Assembly (NCBI GenBank): GCA_011037195.1
Contig: JAAEAF010004263.1
Span: 1 to 64,000, forward strand
DNA from: Triatoma infestans
Taxonomy: Eukaryota; Arthropoda; Insecta; Hemiptera; Reduviidae
Direction of reading: 5' to 3'
Length of the DNA: 64,000 nt
Both the position numbers and the translations under genes were made by a program. Shown here piece after piece: positions 49,501 through 63,000 of the stretch (the stretch's first letter is position 1; each line of letters starts with the position of its first letter). A model generated the notes under the pieces. The model made no database searches, was not told the DNA's origin, and saw only the letters and a list, made by a program, of their open reading frames with translations.

Positions 49501-52500
49501 GTGAGAAAGACGTGTGAATATTTACATCAGAGCTATTTTTGTATTAATATTTATTTGCTTTATTAACAAATATCCATCAACAATGAACAGCCATTTAGAG
49601 GAGGGGGGATGTGGCAGTCAAATTAACTGCCATGTACCATGTGCCTAAGATCATATCTAATGTGTTTTCCCTTTTTTGTGGAGACTGGGTTTATAGTCTG
49701 CAATGTGTGCCTGTAAAATGTTTGTCGCACGATGCTAAATCAAGAATAATTATACATTTCAAAAATATATTTGCAGGCCTCAAGTGTGTGAGAGAATGGG
49801 GAAGTGATTGAGTGTTAATGTTGTTAGGTTATGTTCCCACAGCGACGTCAATATCGCAGAAAAAAAGGAACGTTTTTGGAAGAATGAATATATGAACATA
49901 TTAATGTAATTAACCTTTGATAACTCCGTTACTATTCCATTGAGAAATACAGCCTAACTAATAATACCAATTCTAAACTTTGCTGGAGATTTTATTGCGT
50001 TTGTTAATTTACGAAAATAAATGATAAATTAGTAGTTAATTTATGAAAAATTAATAAAGATGGATGGCACTAACCTCCGGTGGCCTCAGATTCCAAATCT
50101 TCATCCTCATCTTCCTCTTCCTCTTCCAGATCTTGTTTTGGTGCTTCACGCTTGGCACGAACAGGTTTCACACGTGATTCAGCTACTGAATTTTCATCCT
50201 GTGTTTTTATTTTTAAAATAAAATTAGTAATAATATTATTATTATTAAAAACCATGTATTTAATAAAACTTGTAGATGTTTGAAATTTATTTCTTTTTTT
50301 TAAAAAAATAAAAAAGGAATCCATCATTTGACATTGGAAATTTAGGATATTCCTTCAATATTACTTCTTTTAAGATCTCCTTTGTCAAAGATTTACTTCA
50401 TAAATTCAGATTACGTATACATTTAGGCATAATATTTTTATAAGAGTTATGTTATCAATCCAAGTTTCGCAGCCACATCTGATTATGATTTAATAAACTC
50501 TTGCAGAAGCGGGCAAAAACCTCTCTCGAAATTACAATAATTCGTTTGATAAACGGAAAATAAAAAATAGAAGCAATGACCAATTTAGTAACTTTTACTC
50601 TTAAATTTTCCACCATAATATAACTAAAACAAGAAATGAAGAGACAATTAAAAAAAAAACTACTAAGAGATCATAGATCCCTCTACAATCACTATGGGGA
50701 TCAAACATTTAATATACAACATGTTAAGTCGTATATAACCCCAAAGACGTCATTTTCCCAAACTGTCCCAGCTCCTTTACGAGCCATTCGCTAAACCCAA
50801 ATAGTTGCGAACATTATCAACCACCTCTGCAGTCCCTATAAGATTTTGTGAATGTTGAAGATGCAATCCAATGAAAGTGTTATTCTTGTTTTTTGGGGTT
50901 CAAGACACCCGGAGGCATGTCTACATCCCTGAAGACTTGTTATCATGGGACCGCTATATACATCCTCCTCTAGCTCTATGCAAATTGTCCTTCTAGTTCG
51001 ACATTTGTTAAAAAAAAAAAAAATCATATATTAATATTAATGAAATCTTAAAGAAATATAATTAAATTCAAATGATTGATTCCAATTTTTTTAATGAAAA
51101 ATATATCTGAAAAAAAGAAGTTAATAAAGAACTTATGAACAAGCCTTAACCTAAAACCTTGTTAAGCCTTAAAGTTAAATCCTTGTGTTAAGCCTTAAAC
51201 ATTAAAACTGATATAACAAGTTTTTAATTTTTTTTTTCAATTGTTCCATTGTTTTCATGTTTACATGAAATAGGCTACAGAGTTGACAGCAAACAGTATG
51301 TTTCCTTTTCATATATCCATTATTTAAAGTTAGTTATGACAATGTGCTTATATTAAAGCAGTTAGCAGTCACAAAATAGTATTTTTGATTGGGTGCAGCA
51401 TTTTATCAACACAACCAATAAATTAACATAACCTAATAAAGGCAGTCGAACCTAAAATAGTCGGTAGTTAATAATGTTTTGGGTTATAATGGATATAAAT
51501 ACGTAAATCAACTAGAAAGAAACTATTTACAAATAGGAATAAAACTAAATTTCTAGTTTTTAGATCATATTGCTAAACCTAAACTCTTGGCTTTAAATGG
51601 ATTTCTGTTTTGTGTTAAAAACACAAGATTTTTTTTTTTTGATTGGTTGTCCTAATTTGGAAGTCATTATTTACGATTACTTTTATTGAATAATTTAAAA
51701 ATGTTTTACAATTTCATTCTTCCTGCGTTTTGTAACTTTATTCTTTAAATACTTATAAATCGCTATATATATATCGTCACATTAGAGTAAGATAACCCGT
51801 ATTTTCTAGAATTTAATGAACTACCTCCATGGGCTGTACCTACATTATATGAATGATGTGGGAAGGGGAAGTCAGTGGAAGTGTTGTTCGATGTTGTTAG
51901 GCAGGGATACCAAGATATCCTTGAAGAAGTGTACAGATTATGTCTTCCTCCTAGAGGTTGTGTTACATTCTTATTGAATCCAATACGTTAGCCTGCAGTT
52001 AAACAATAATATACAATCTATGAGAGCTTTTTTTATTGACCTTGTTTATTAATAATTACTTTTGTTATTATGGTACAGGTCTGTTGGCTAGAATTTTGCC
52101 ATAAGTTTCGGCAGCGGATGTGGCCTTCTTCAATGGGTTGTTGTTTGATGTTACTATAAAAAGTACATAGTTTGATGAGAGTTAAATAATAAAAATAATA
52201 TGCCTTGAACACTTGACACTGTCTTCGCACTGTTTATATTTTTGTGTGAAGATTATTAGTCTGTGATTGAACATGTCTTGATTATGTTGTTGTATATTTG
52301 GTTTTATTTTAAAAGTAAAACAAAAGAAATATATTAGAGACGATACACATAGTCAAAGACCCCAACTCAATCAACTACAGAACAGACTCAAACAGTTTGA
52401 ACCAAGGGAAGGGATTAGCTCAGTGGTTAGCGTGTTGAACTCCTACGCGGAAGACCCGGGTTCGATCCAGTGCTACTCTTGTATTTTTTCTTCCTAGGAA

Positions 52501-55500
52501 CCTCTCTAGCTGACTGTTCGGTGATGGACAGGGTTGTCTGTAGCGAGAGAACACTGTCCGGAGGCCGGCAGTGCACTAAGAAGGCTCCGGGCACTAATGA
52601 CCAGGATGTTGATGCGCTTTAAATTAAAAAAAAAAAATTGAACCAAATATACAACATAATCAAGACATATTCAAATACAACCGCCACAACATCCCCACCA
52701 GGACAAACATAATAACAATCACAGACTAATAACGTCCCACAAAAATATAAATAGTGTAAAGTCAGTGTCAAGTGTTCAACAAGGCATATTATTTTTATTA
52801 TTTAACCCTTACTGCATTATGTACTTTTTACAGTAACATTTAAACAACAAGCCATTGACGAAGGCACACATTCGCTGCCGAAACGTATGGCAAAATCGAA
52901 TTGTTCTATACCATAATAACAAAAGTTCCCCCGCGCCTGGTGTGCATGATATGGCAAACGAAGTTAAAAGAATTATCAACGGCCTTGTTAAAAAACGGCC
53001 TCCACCAAATTGGAATTAAAGACACTCCCGGTTGGCCCATCTGCAACAGTGGCGAGAAAATGAACAAGGACCATCTATTGGTCTGCCGCAAAATTAATAT
53101 AGACCTAGACACAGGTGTTTCGGAATGGCGCTGTAGATCACTTCTGTACTTGGCAGTTAGAACCATGATGGGGGAACTCCCCTAAAACTTGGCGTAAGGA
53201 AAAAAATAATAATAACAAAAGTAAATAAAATATAATGTTTCTTTCCTAATAAGGCACCACGATAACTGAACGGTTTAGAGCCAAGTTGAAGTGTATTGCG
53301 TGATATTGAGTTCGATTCCCAGTTTGAGCCTTTTTGTATTCGGAAATAAAAATTTGCCCTATTTAAAGATAGGGTTGATTTTTAATCTCCAGTTAATAAA
53401 TTCACTAGACATTAAAAGGACTTTTTGTTCATTGATTTTCAGAGGTTCATTGATACTGTTATAGACAATGTATTTTTAATTTAGGTATAATCCAACAAAA
53501 GAAATGCATGATAATTATTCTTAACTAAGATTTAGAGAACATTTTGAAGTTGCAGTTTGCATGTTTAGTTGAATGGCATGAATAAGATCGCTTACCATCA
53601 ATTATGAGATTATAATTGTTTTTCATTGATTAATGTATTTAATTAATATTCGTCCGATTTAATATTTATAAAATCGACCAAATAAAATTTAATATTTTGT
53701 GAACTACTAACTGCATTAACAATTATTTAAAATAAAATTAATATTGTACAGCGTGGATAAAAAAAAAGTTGCAAAAAAGTAGCCTAAATTAGCAGATCCA
53801 GTCTTAAAATTAGTTATTTCTTAATAAAAAAAACAAACAAACAAACAAGACAAAGAAAGAGAGGAAAATAAGAATAAGCATTCCCTCATGCAGGCCCCAT
53901 GCTCCATTTTATATTGTATTAAAAAAAAAGTATTAAATTAAAAAAAGCCAAAAATAGCCAAGTCAAAAAAAAAAAATTGAATTAAATATTATATAAGCAT
54001 AGGGCCAGCATTGTCAAAGAGAGATACAACACATTCTCAAATATAGAAATAGAAATTAATAGAAAAATATTATTATATTGTTTGTGTTTTTAAAAATACT
54101 AAACAAGAATGTGGTCCCCCTCTTTTATAGGAAGCTATTACAGCAGAAATTGTGAAAGGTAAATAATAATAAAGAAAAATTAATAAAAATATACATTAAA
54201 TGAAAAACAAACACACATACAAACAGTTCTAGATGTTTTTTCTTTTGTTAACAAACAAAAAACCAGTTCACATGATTTGTTTTTTTGAAGATACCAGCTT
54301 TTGTCAAAAGTCTGTACGGTTTTTTAAAGTATATAATATGTATGACACTAATTATATGAATGTTTATCTTCGGACAAATTTATGCAGGTAATGACTTAAA
54401 AAGAAAAATTTTTAAAAAATTAGCGAGAATATAGTGTCGAAATTGAGTCATAATTTTGAGTTTTTATTCTTGGGAAAAAATGACGATTAATGTGCTGCCG
54501 GTGAAATATATGAAGTAGACAGAATGTTAACACAATATGAATACCTGCTATTCAAATAAATAATGTTGGCAGCGACATATGCTGAGAAGAAAACTACGTT
54601 TTGGGCGCTTTTTATTTTTTTCGCACCATTCGGGCGGTCCCTAAGCTTGCGCTCAGACCCGCCCAGTGAAGCCATCGACTTCAGAAAGAGAAGGAAGAAA
54701 AGAGCTAAAGAAAAATTCCTTCCCTCCCTCCTCCACCAACCCAAGTAGGTAGCGTGGAAACACGCAATCCAAAGGAACCTGATCCATATAAACAAAACAA
54801 CAGCAGAGCCCCAGGAGTATCCAACAACAAGCCACAGATCCAAACAGAAACAACATAACAGCAACAAACACAACACTAACAAAAGAGCTACAAAAATAAA
54901 ATGAATAAAAACCTTAAACAGCCACACGCACACAACCACGCCATAAATACATCCACTCAAAGCCTCGCACATACCCTTAACGTCTAACCCATCCATACCA
55001 TATATCCCAAAACGTATATCCTAACAAGAACCAGCAATTCCCCAAACAACACAACAAGGGGAAAACTCCAAAAAAAAAAAAGTATAGAATAAAATAAATA
55101 AACAAAAATAACCCAGCCAAAGCAATCCCTCCAAGCTGCCCTCTTTGCGCCACATAGAGGCTCTCCAATTCTCGTACATGCCGCAAGACAAAAGAATGTG
55201 CTCCGCGGTCTCTTCCATTCCACAACGGCAGTTCCCATTGTCACCAAACCCAATCTGTACCATTTGCCGTTTATAAAGCCATGGCCCGTTATTAACCGAG
55301 ATACGGCATATGAAATTACCTTAGGAACAATACTCTTGCTTTCATTCTCTTGATCCGAAAGTATTGGGGGAAAAGAGCTGTCAGGACAGATATTCTTCGT
55401 CTTCTTCTTCCCTGTCATTTCACTTCTTCCGCTGTGCAGTGTAAGGTCCCCCGGTGGGTCCCAATTTTTCCCTACCTGTCCTTATGGGTGACTAAAAGAG

Positions 55501-57060
55501 ACGCTGCAATGTAATCGGCATTATTTTAAGAGTGGTCTTAGGAAGGAGGTGATCTAGACTATCAAGATCTAGACGAAGTGGGAAAGGCTGGCACAGCTAC
55601 CTGAAGGAGTTGGGCCTTCCACTGTGATTAGGATACTGCGAAAATTTGCAACTGAAACGGATTGAAAGAGGCGGATGGTGGTCATCAAGGTTGAAGACGT
55701 TCTTTGAAGACATCAAGGAAAACACTTACTAACTTTTGGATCAAAGCAAACTAAAAAATTGGAATCAGAAGCAAAGAAAGAACTATGCTTGAAGACATTA
55801 GCGATTTTCCGTCATTGCCTACTTCATATTATAGTAATCGATTGATCTGCCTCGAATGATCGACAGTGTAATATCAAAAAAATATTCACTATTCAAAATC
55901 TTATTGATAATCACATTGTTTTTTCAAGAATGGATGATCACCTGAATCAAAGACCTCACAAACAATGACGCTGTGACTATCATGGGATTAAAAAAATCTT
56001 AACTGCTGTTTTTAAAAAAATAGAAACCTATTTTCGTTTCAAAAAATATTCACTAGAATAGGCTAACTAAGCTAATATTCACTAGAATACATAATCGTAA
56101 TCGGAATCTTAACGTGGCATTCGTATACTGCCACATGTTAATGTACAAAACTCTGAGTTCGTGCACACTGTTTTGGCAACACCATAACCAGAATTTATAA
56201 ACAGTGGGAAAGTTTTGATAGTTACAGCAAAACAATGCTAGAGCAGAAACACAAAAAAATAATGAGCTTGAGTTTTGTACAGTATTATTTTTCTTCGCTT
56301 CATGGCTTAATTTCTTTACAACGTAAACTTTGGACAATTATAGAAGGACTGGAAACCGAAGTAAAGGTTTATTTTTTCTTTCAAAAGTGAAATCATGATA
56401 CTGCAATGGAACCAATAGTCAGCAAATGAGCCACAGGAAAGCTGGACTCAATAGTTCTATCAGCAACCGTATCACGGCTCCACTACCGCGCTCCGGTCAA
56501 CTACGCATTACACCCATTGAAAGGTATAGCTCCTAGACACTCACTCTTCAAGCAAGTCTCGGATAAACAATGCTAAACCATTCTACATTCATCACGTCAC
56601 AATTCTTCGTTTTGGTCACTTTACCATAATTATCTTTTTTCTCCATACTTAAATAAATAAAGGTTCAAAAATAAATTGTGAATTTAATGCTAGTTCGTGT
56701 GTTCTCATTTACTATCAGTGACAACATTCATTACCATTAATCATCACTCACCATGCTACCCTCAAGATACCAGAGATTGATTACTCAAACAGCTTATTCA
56801 AAGTTGGGCTTACAGTTATCAAAAAATAATATAGGCTGTATTTATAATACCATAATGACCTTTGCATATACGTACAACAGTTCAAAAACCTCACAGACTT
56901 TTGACTTTTCCTGGTAGTTTTATTTGTTTGGATGTGACGTGCACCCCCCATATCCAAATTAAGAAATTTATTGAGAGAAATAGAAAAAGAAAAATTTAGA
57001 GAATAATATACTCTAAATTTGGCAAAAATGATCTTAAATCACACTTTTTGCCATTACATT

Positions 57061-57091
<31 letters not shown>

Positions 57092-60000
57092 TATTATTAA
57101 TTATCAGAGAGAAATAGACAGACAGCTAAATTCATGCTCAACCCATTCAATATTTAAAACAAAAATTTCATTTTGCGGAACATTCTTCTAGTGTCACATA
57201 TTTGAGAATGTCCATTTTATTTATTTTTAAAAGAGGGGGGTTACATAATTATTATTAAAAAACACATGCATGAAATTGGATAATATTTCTTTATAATGAA
57301 TAGAAAAATGAATGAAGATTAATTTTGATGATTGTTTTTTTTTCTTCGTAGGCTTTTTTAATTTAAATGAAAGTGATCAATGAAATGTGTTTAATTAGTA
57401 ATGATTAATTAAAAATAATGTAATTTTAATGTAGAATGTTTTCGTTTTCTAAATAAAATAATGTTCTTCCTTTTTTTTAAAAATTCTTCCGTTTTATTTA
57501 GTTCCGATTGTAACAAAACTTAAGTAATTCCCAACGTATGATCATCTCAATTTATAAACATCTCTAACTTATGACCAACTTATAAAATTGTTTTCACGTT
57601 ATTTTTTATTAAAGTCATAATGTATAGGCCCTCCCACTTTGTAACATGGTAAAAATATGATGTCAAATCAAGTACTCTATTCTACAATTGCCTTTTGAAG
57701 TTATTTTTAACTCTAATATCCGCGGCTTTCATATTTAATAAGAAGGACAAAATGCGCGACGAACTGTCCTCGAAATACTTTCCTCGTGTGGTTGATTTTG
57801 TGAAATATTCCATTTACGACAAGTTTCACTTACGATGGAAAGATATGGAACTCAGAATTACCAAAAGTTATTTTTAAAAATTACGTTTTAATTTATTAAA
57901 AAAAAAATAAATAAATTATTAATATTGAATCATGATTAATTTAGATCGACATGTATATAATATCAATAACAAAACATTGATCGATCTTAGGGCAAATTAT
58001 AAGAACATTATTATGAGGGTCATACCTCACTGGCTACAGACTAGCTAGCTAACCTAGAATTTGATTCTCTCCGTCCAAGTCTTCGCTTGGCTTTCGATAG
58101 TGACTTGAGAGGACAACGCACAGATATGACATCAGGGCTATTTCAGGGAGCAGTATAAAGTCCTAAGTAAGTCTAACTTATCTCAACCTAAGTTTCTCTT
58201 CTGTCCAACCCCCCTCCCCCCCAAAACCATTGACTACACTTAATTGAAAAATAAAACAATGTAAAAATTGTCTCCACCATTTTCAGAGCTATCGCCATAC
58301 TACGCGATCAATGAAGTCAAGAAAAACTACAAGATACGATCAATTCAACGAAAACAATTCTACCGAAGCAATATGGCGGAAATAAATTATTATTAAAAAT
58401 ATTATCCATTTTCCATAACAACATGTAATGAATGTGATAATGCTTGTAATATTTATGACCTATTTATATATATATATATGTATATATATGTGCACTTATT
58501 AGTATTTATTAGATTATTGATGATTTTTATTAGGTAAAGAATAAAGATATGAAAACCATATAAAGACGTACATAGTCACTATGATATATATATTGCGAAT
58601 ATAAAATAACTACGTATTATAGAATAATGTGAGGCAGTTCAAAAATCCGTAGTTAATAGTAATCCAGGGAATGGTTATTCCAAAATATTATTGCGATCCG
58701 AAAGGATTGCATCACCACCATCATTATGTTCAGCAGTCTCTTATTTTACTGCAGCCATCGACAGATACATCTGTCGACTGAGAATGTACAATAACTCATG
58801 AACAGTTCTACATTCTCTTTAATCAAAGAAAAGAAAAAATCGTCTGCCTTAACCCTGACGATCTAATCCACAGGACCAAACAAATGTCATCGCCAATGTT
58901 GTAACTAGCTCTAGTGAAGCGCGCCTAGTCCATCACATACTACATAAGAATCAATTTGGTGTATGTGAAGTATTTTTTAATTATCCTGATTACCAGAGAA
59001 AGCATTGTGCCACACAATATCCACCTAGAAAACTATAGTTTTTCCAGACGATAATGCAGGCAGTAAATACCAATCCCAGGACATTTTTTAAAAAATCAAA
59101 CGGAGTATCTAGAAATGATATTCTGACATAGATAACGCAATGCTTTTAAAAGACTATTATCTGTGGTACATATATTCCGAGGGCGTGTCTAGAATAGGGT
59201 CACTACAAAAGAAAAAGGAACAGCATTTCACAAATACAAGTGATAATCTGTACACTTAATGAAAGCTGTACCTGCCTGGTTCGGTATTTAGGCTTAAAAT
59301 CTCTCGTATGTTAACAGGCCAATTTAATATTCGCCCTGCATAGCAAGTATTGTTGCTCTGGAACAACTGCTACCATCTTGTAGACAGACGGTAATTTAGC
59401 TTCAAGTAATTAAATTTGGTGTACTTCTTCTCCTTCCCTAAATAGATTAGGGCATATCTTACAATTGAAAATCAAAATGTTCAATTCTTCTACCCGTCGG
59501 CGACACTTCTTCTGGAGTTTACAATGCCTCATAAGAAAACTTGTTACTTGATGGCTATTTTCAGTTCATTACTTATTTTATCAAAGCAAATATCTTCTTT
59601 TTTTTTGTTGAATAATTCTGGTTAATACTTTATAAACATAGTGCCATTACGTCTTTATATATAATTTTCTAAACATTAAAAACTTATAATTAAAAAGAAA
59701 GATATAATTTATTATAATAGAAAGAAAGAAAAATAAAAAAATATAACAAGAAGTTCATGTCCCATAATGTCATGTATTTATGAGATAGTTATCATTATTT
59801 CTTATGTAATGATCATGGTATTGTATTTATTATATATATATATCACACACAATGTCATGCACACACGCTGCACCATTAAGAAAAGAAAAAGTTAGTTATA
59901 AAAAAATTGGAAAAGTTTTGAAATAAAAAAAAAAAAAAAAAGGAAGTTAGATTTCAAAAAACACACCAAAAAAAAAAGTTCATTAACGATTGTTCTTTCT

Positions 60001-63000
60001 GTTTTAATTTTTATTTATATGGGTCATTAATTTATTTTTATGGGAGTTGCAATAAAATTGGTAAAGGAAGATGGTGAAAGGAGAATTAGTTACGTTTTTA
60101 TTGTATTTTTTTATATATTTCTTTTTTAATAGAAAGTGAACTAGATAGTAAATAAAGTTGTATAGCTTTTATATAATACATCGATTAATGGCTGACGATG
60201 ATAACATTATTATGTTGTTCGTGCGATTTATTTATTTCTTAATATCCGGCGGACTGAATAACACGAAGAGAGAGTGAGACTATCCACTGTTTCTCTGTTC
60301 TACTAATAAAATTGTATCATTTATATTTTATTTAATAAAAATAGGAAATATAAAAAAATGTAAAATTTTACGACAAAAAAATAATAAACGAAAAAATTGA
60401 ATATTTGGAATGATATACTTTTCAAAAGAATGTTTTTTTTTGAAAATGTTATGCGTGTGTTAGGTATACAGCAAAACAAACAACGAAAAATTGCAGTAAT
60501 TTCTTACTTTATATTTTGCTATCAGTAAAACTGGGTTGGTGAATCAGACAAAAGTTTCGATCGAATTTTCTTAATCAGAAATAGGTACCATTTATTTCAA
60601 TGAATTTTTCAGTTTATTTATTTTTGGATGTTCTTGAAAAAGACTCAAAACAATATTCGTTAAACATTGTATGCACTAGGCACATAAAGGTCACATCGTG
60701 GGGGGGGGGATCATTGTTATTCTGAAAAAAATTGAAGAATTCAGCCTTTCCTCTAGACGTTTTTCTTTTTTTTTAAGTAAAAGGAAACTAAAGTGCAGTT
60801 ATTGGTATATGCCGGATAATTGTTATAATTACTTCAAATGAAAGGGACTTGAAGATCACATTCCAAACAAAAAAAAAAAGGTGTGTCTTATCATAATGTA
60901 GACAAATACGTGTCGTTAGGTACCCTACACGAAATAAATGTCGTTAGGTACACGTAGAAAGAATTCGTCACTAGTGATTGACGGTTGCTTCGTTAATTCC
61001 TCTTATAATGTAAGTTTGGAAGTAGATCGGCGAATACTAGCTGTTAGCAAAAGATATTCAGGGCTGTTGCGCCACTTTAAAAGTAAGTTGATGTATGCTC
61101 TGAAAGACCGCTAATAAGGCCAATGTTGAAATATGCGTCAGAAAACTGTATCCTTAATAAAAAGGATGAGCAGTGGCACACAATGTGTTTAAGAGGATTA
61201 ATCAAGAAAAGGCAAACTCTGAATAAGGATAAGGCGCGTTAGTGAGATGTACACGTTGGCGAAGCTCCCGGAGTGAAGATAATTGAAATTAATAGGCTGA
61301 GCTGGGTGGAACATATTTTCAGGATGCGAAAGGAAGAAGGTCCTAAGAAGTTGCTCCTTTACAAGCATAAACCAAAGAACTGATGGACTGATCAGGCGAC
61401 TAGGATGCTAGATTGGAGATCTAAGGTACAGTATAGAGAGCTTTGGCGAAGGCCAGGGCCCCCAACGTATTGTGTATGTATGTTCGTATATACATATAAG
61501 GAAATTAGTAAAAATTGTACTCAAGTACAATATGCAGTTCTACCACCGATGAAAATCGTTAACCAAAAATGCGTCTCTATACAGAATAGATGACTGATTC
61601 CGGAATTCTCTCTCAAAAAAAGAAAACAAAAAAGACACCAACAATGATCTTTTTCATATTTTTCCGGGATTCTTAATAATCTGGGATGTTAGATTTCAAA
61701 TGGGGGATTGATCATGACGCTGACAATGTTATCACATGCAAGTATCCGTTATGAGCTGTGAACCAACATGTGCCTCCATTGCCGCTTCCTGTTATTTAGG
61801 TTAAGTGAAACCAGACATTGTATATTATTTATTATTTAATTGTGCGAGAGTTTCATACTAGATTTCTTTTTTACAAACAAAATGAAAAGAAAAACTCTGA
61901 TTCTAAGTATTATAAAACTAGCAGAAAATAATCATAAAAAGAAAAGTTCAGTGCCATAATTACAGAAATTATAATTGTGGTTGTAATAAGCAAAATATTT
62001 TAATTCTCATAATCTGATTTAATAAATTTCCCTTAAATATATCGTATCTTTACTGAATATTTTGCTGTTCCAATTTACATTAAACGATACATCACATAGA
62101 AGTGACACATTAAAGGAAAGCTTAAACATCGTCAAAGTTCAATTAGAATCCCCCCCTCCCTCCCAATACAAATCCAATTGGAAAATGCTCCCAGTGGAAA
62201 TGATATCCCTATAAATTTTTGAAAAATAAATTAAGTTTAAAGAAAATAGTTGAAATTGTTTTTGAAAAATCAAATATTTTGAGAAGTTGATCCGGTCTTT
62301 AAATAGATCTTATAAATTACATATCGATTGTGAAGTAGTTGCGATTTTTTGTTTCGATTTAATCGAATATTAAACTAATATCGATATTTCGATTTAATCG
62401 ACTATTAAACAATACAAAAATACAAACTCTAAAAAAAAAAACAAACACAAAAACAAATCTAGTGTGTCCCAATTATCAACGAGTTTCTTTTCATTATAAT
62501 TTTCTTAATTCTGACGGATAAATTTTCTATTTAAGTTGGATTTTTTCTGTATGTTTAATAACTTTATCAACAACAAGGTGGTCGAGTTCATTGTTCAGAA
62601 AAAAATCTGATTCCCCAGAACTTCAAAAAACAAATTTTCTCGGAAGAATATTTTAAAAAAAAGTAACAGATTTATATATTTTTGGAATTTTAGGAAAACC
62701 TTTAGAACCGTTTTATCTGAAAATGGGGTAAAACCGGAAAAAATCATCTGTACTTTCGTACTCACAGATTTTCTTCAATTTGGGGGGGGGGACTTATTTA
62801 ACTCTCCTCTAAATTGTTGAACAAATTCAATACGGCACTTTGAACTAACACTTTACCTGGGCGGAAGTCTGATATCTTCATTAGCCCAGAATTTCCCTTG
62901 AAAAAGTTCATATAAAAATGATAGGCCTATAAAAAATATGTTTAGCAGTATGTGAAATTAAAAAAAAGAAATCATTGGAGCCATTTTGGAGAAAATCGCG

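Larger units (their letters stand above)
52059..52925. repeat. Foldback repeat, family 3, with nested SINE
   Basis: Left arm 52059-52315 and right arm about 52638-52925 are reverse complements with some indels (ends CTTTTGTTATTATGG and its complement; internal GTTGTTTGATGTTACTATAAA versus its imperfect complement). Between the arms lie about 90 bp of unique spacer and a complete SINE. Both arms carry hammerhead-like motifs. Confidence 0.75.

Noticed and set aside
52406..52480. A functional tRNA gene
   Set aside because: A and B boxes are present but the acceptor and anticodon stems do not close, and the unit continues into a SINE body with A tail and target duplication.
54487..54996. 169-residue membrane protein on the minus strand
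   Set aside because: It lies in the T-rich 3' UTR of a non-LTR fragment. The hydrophobicity follows from base composition.
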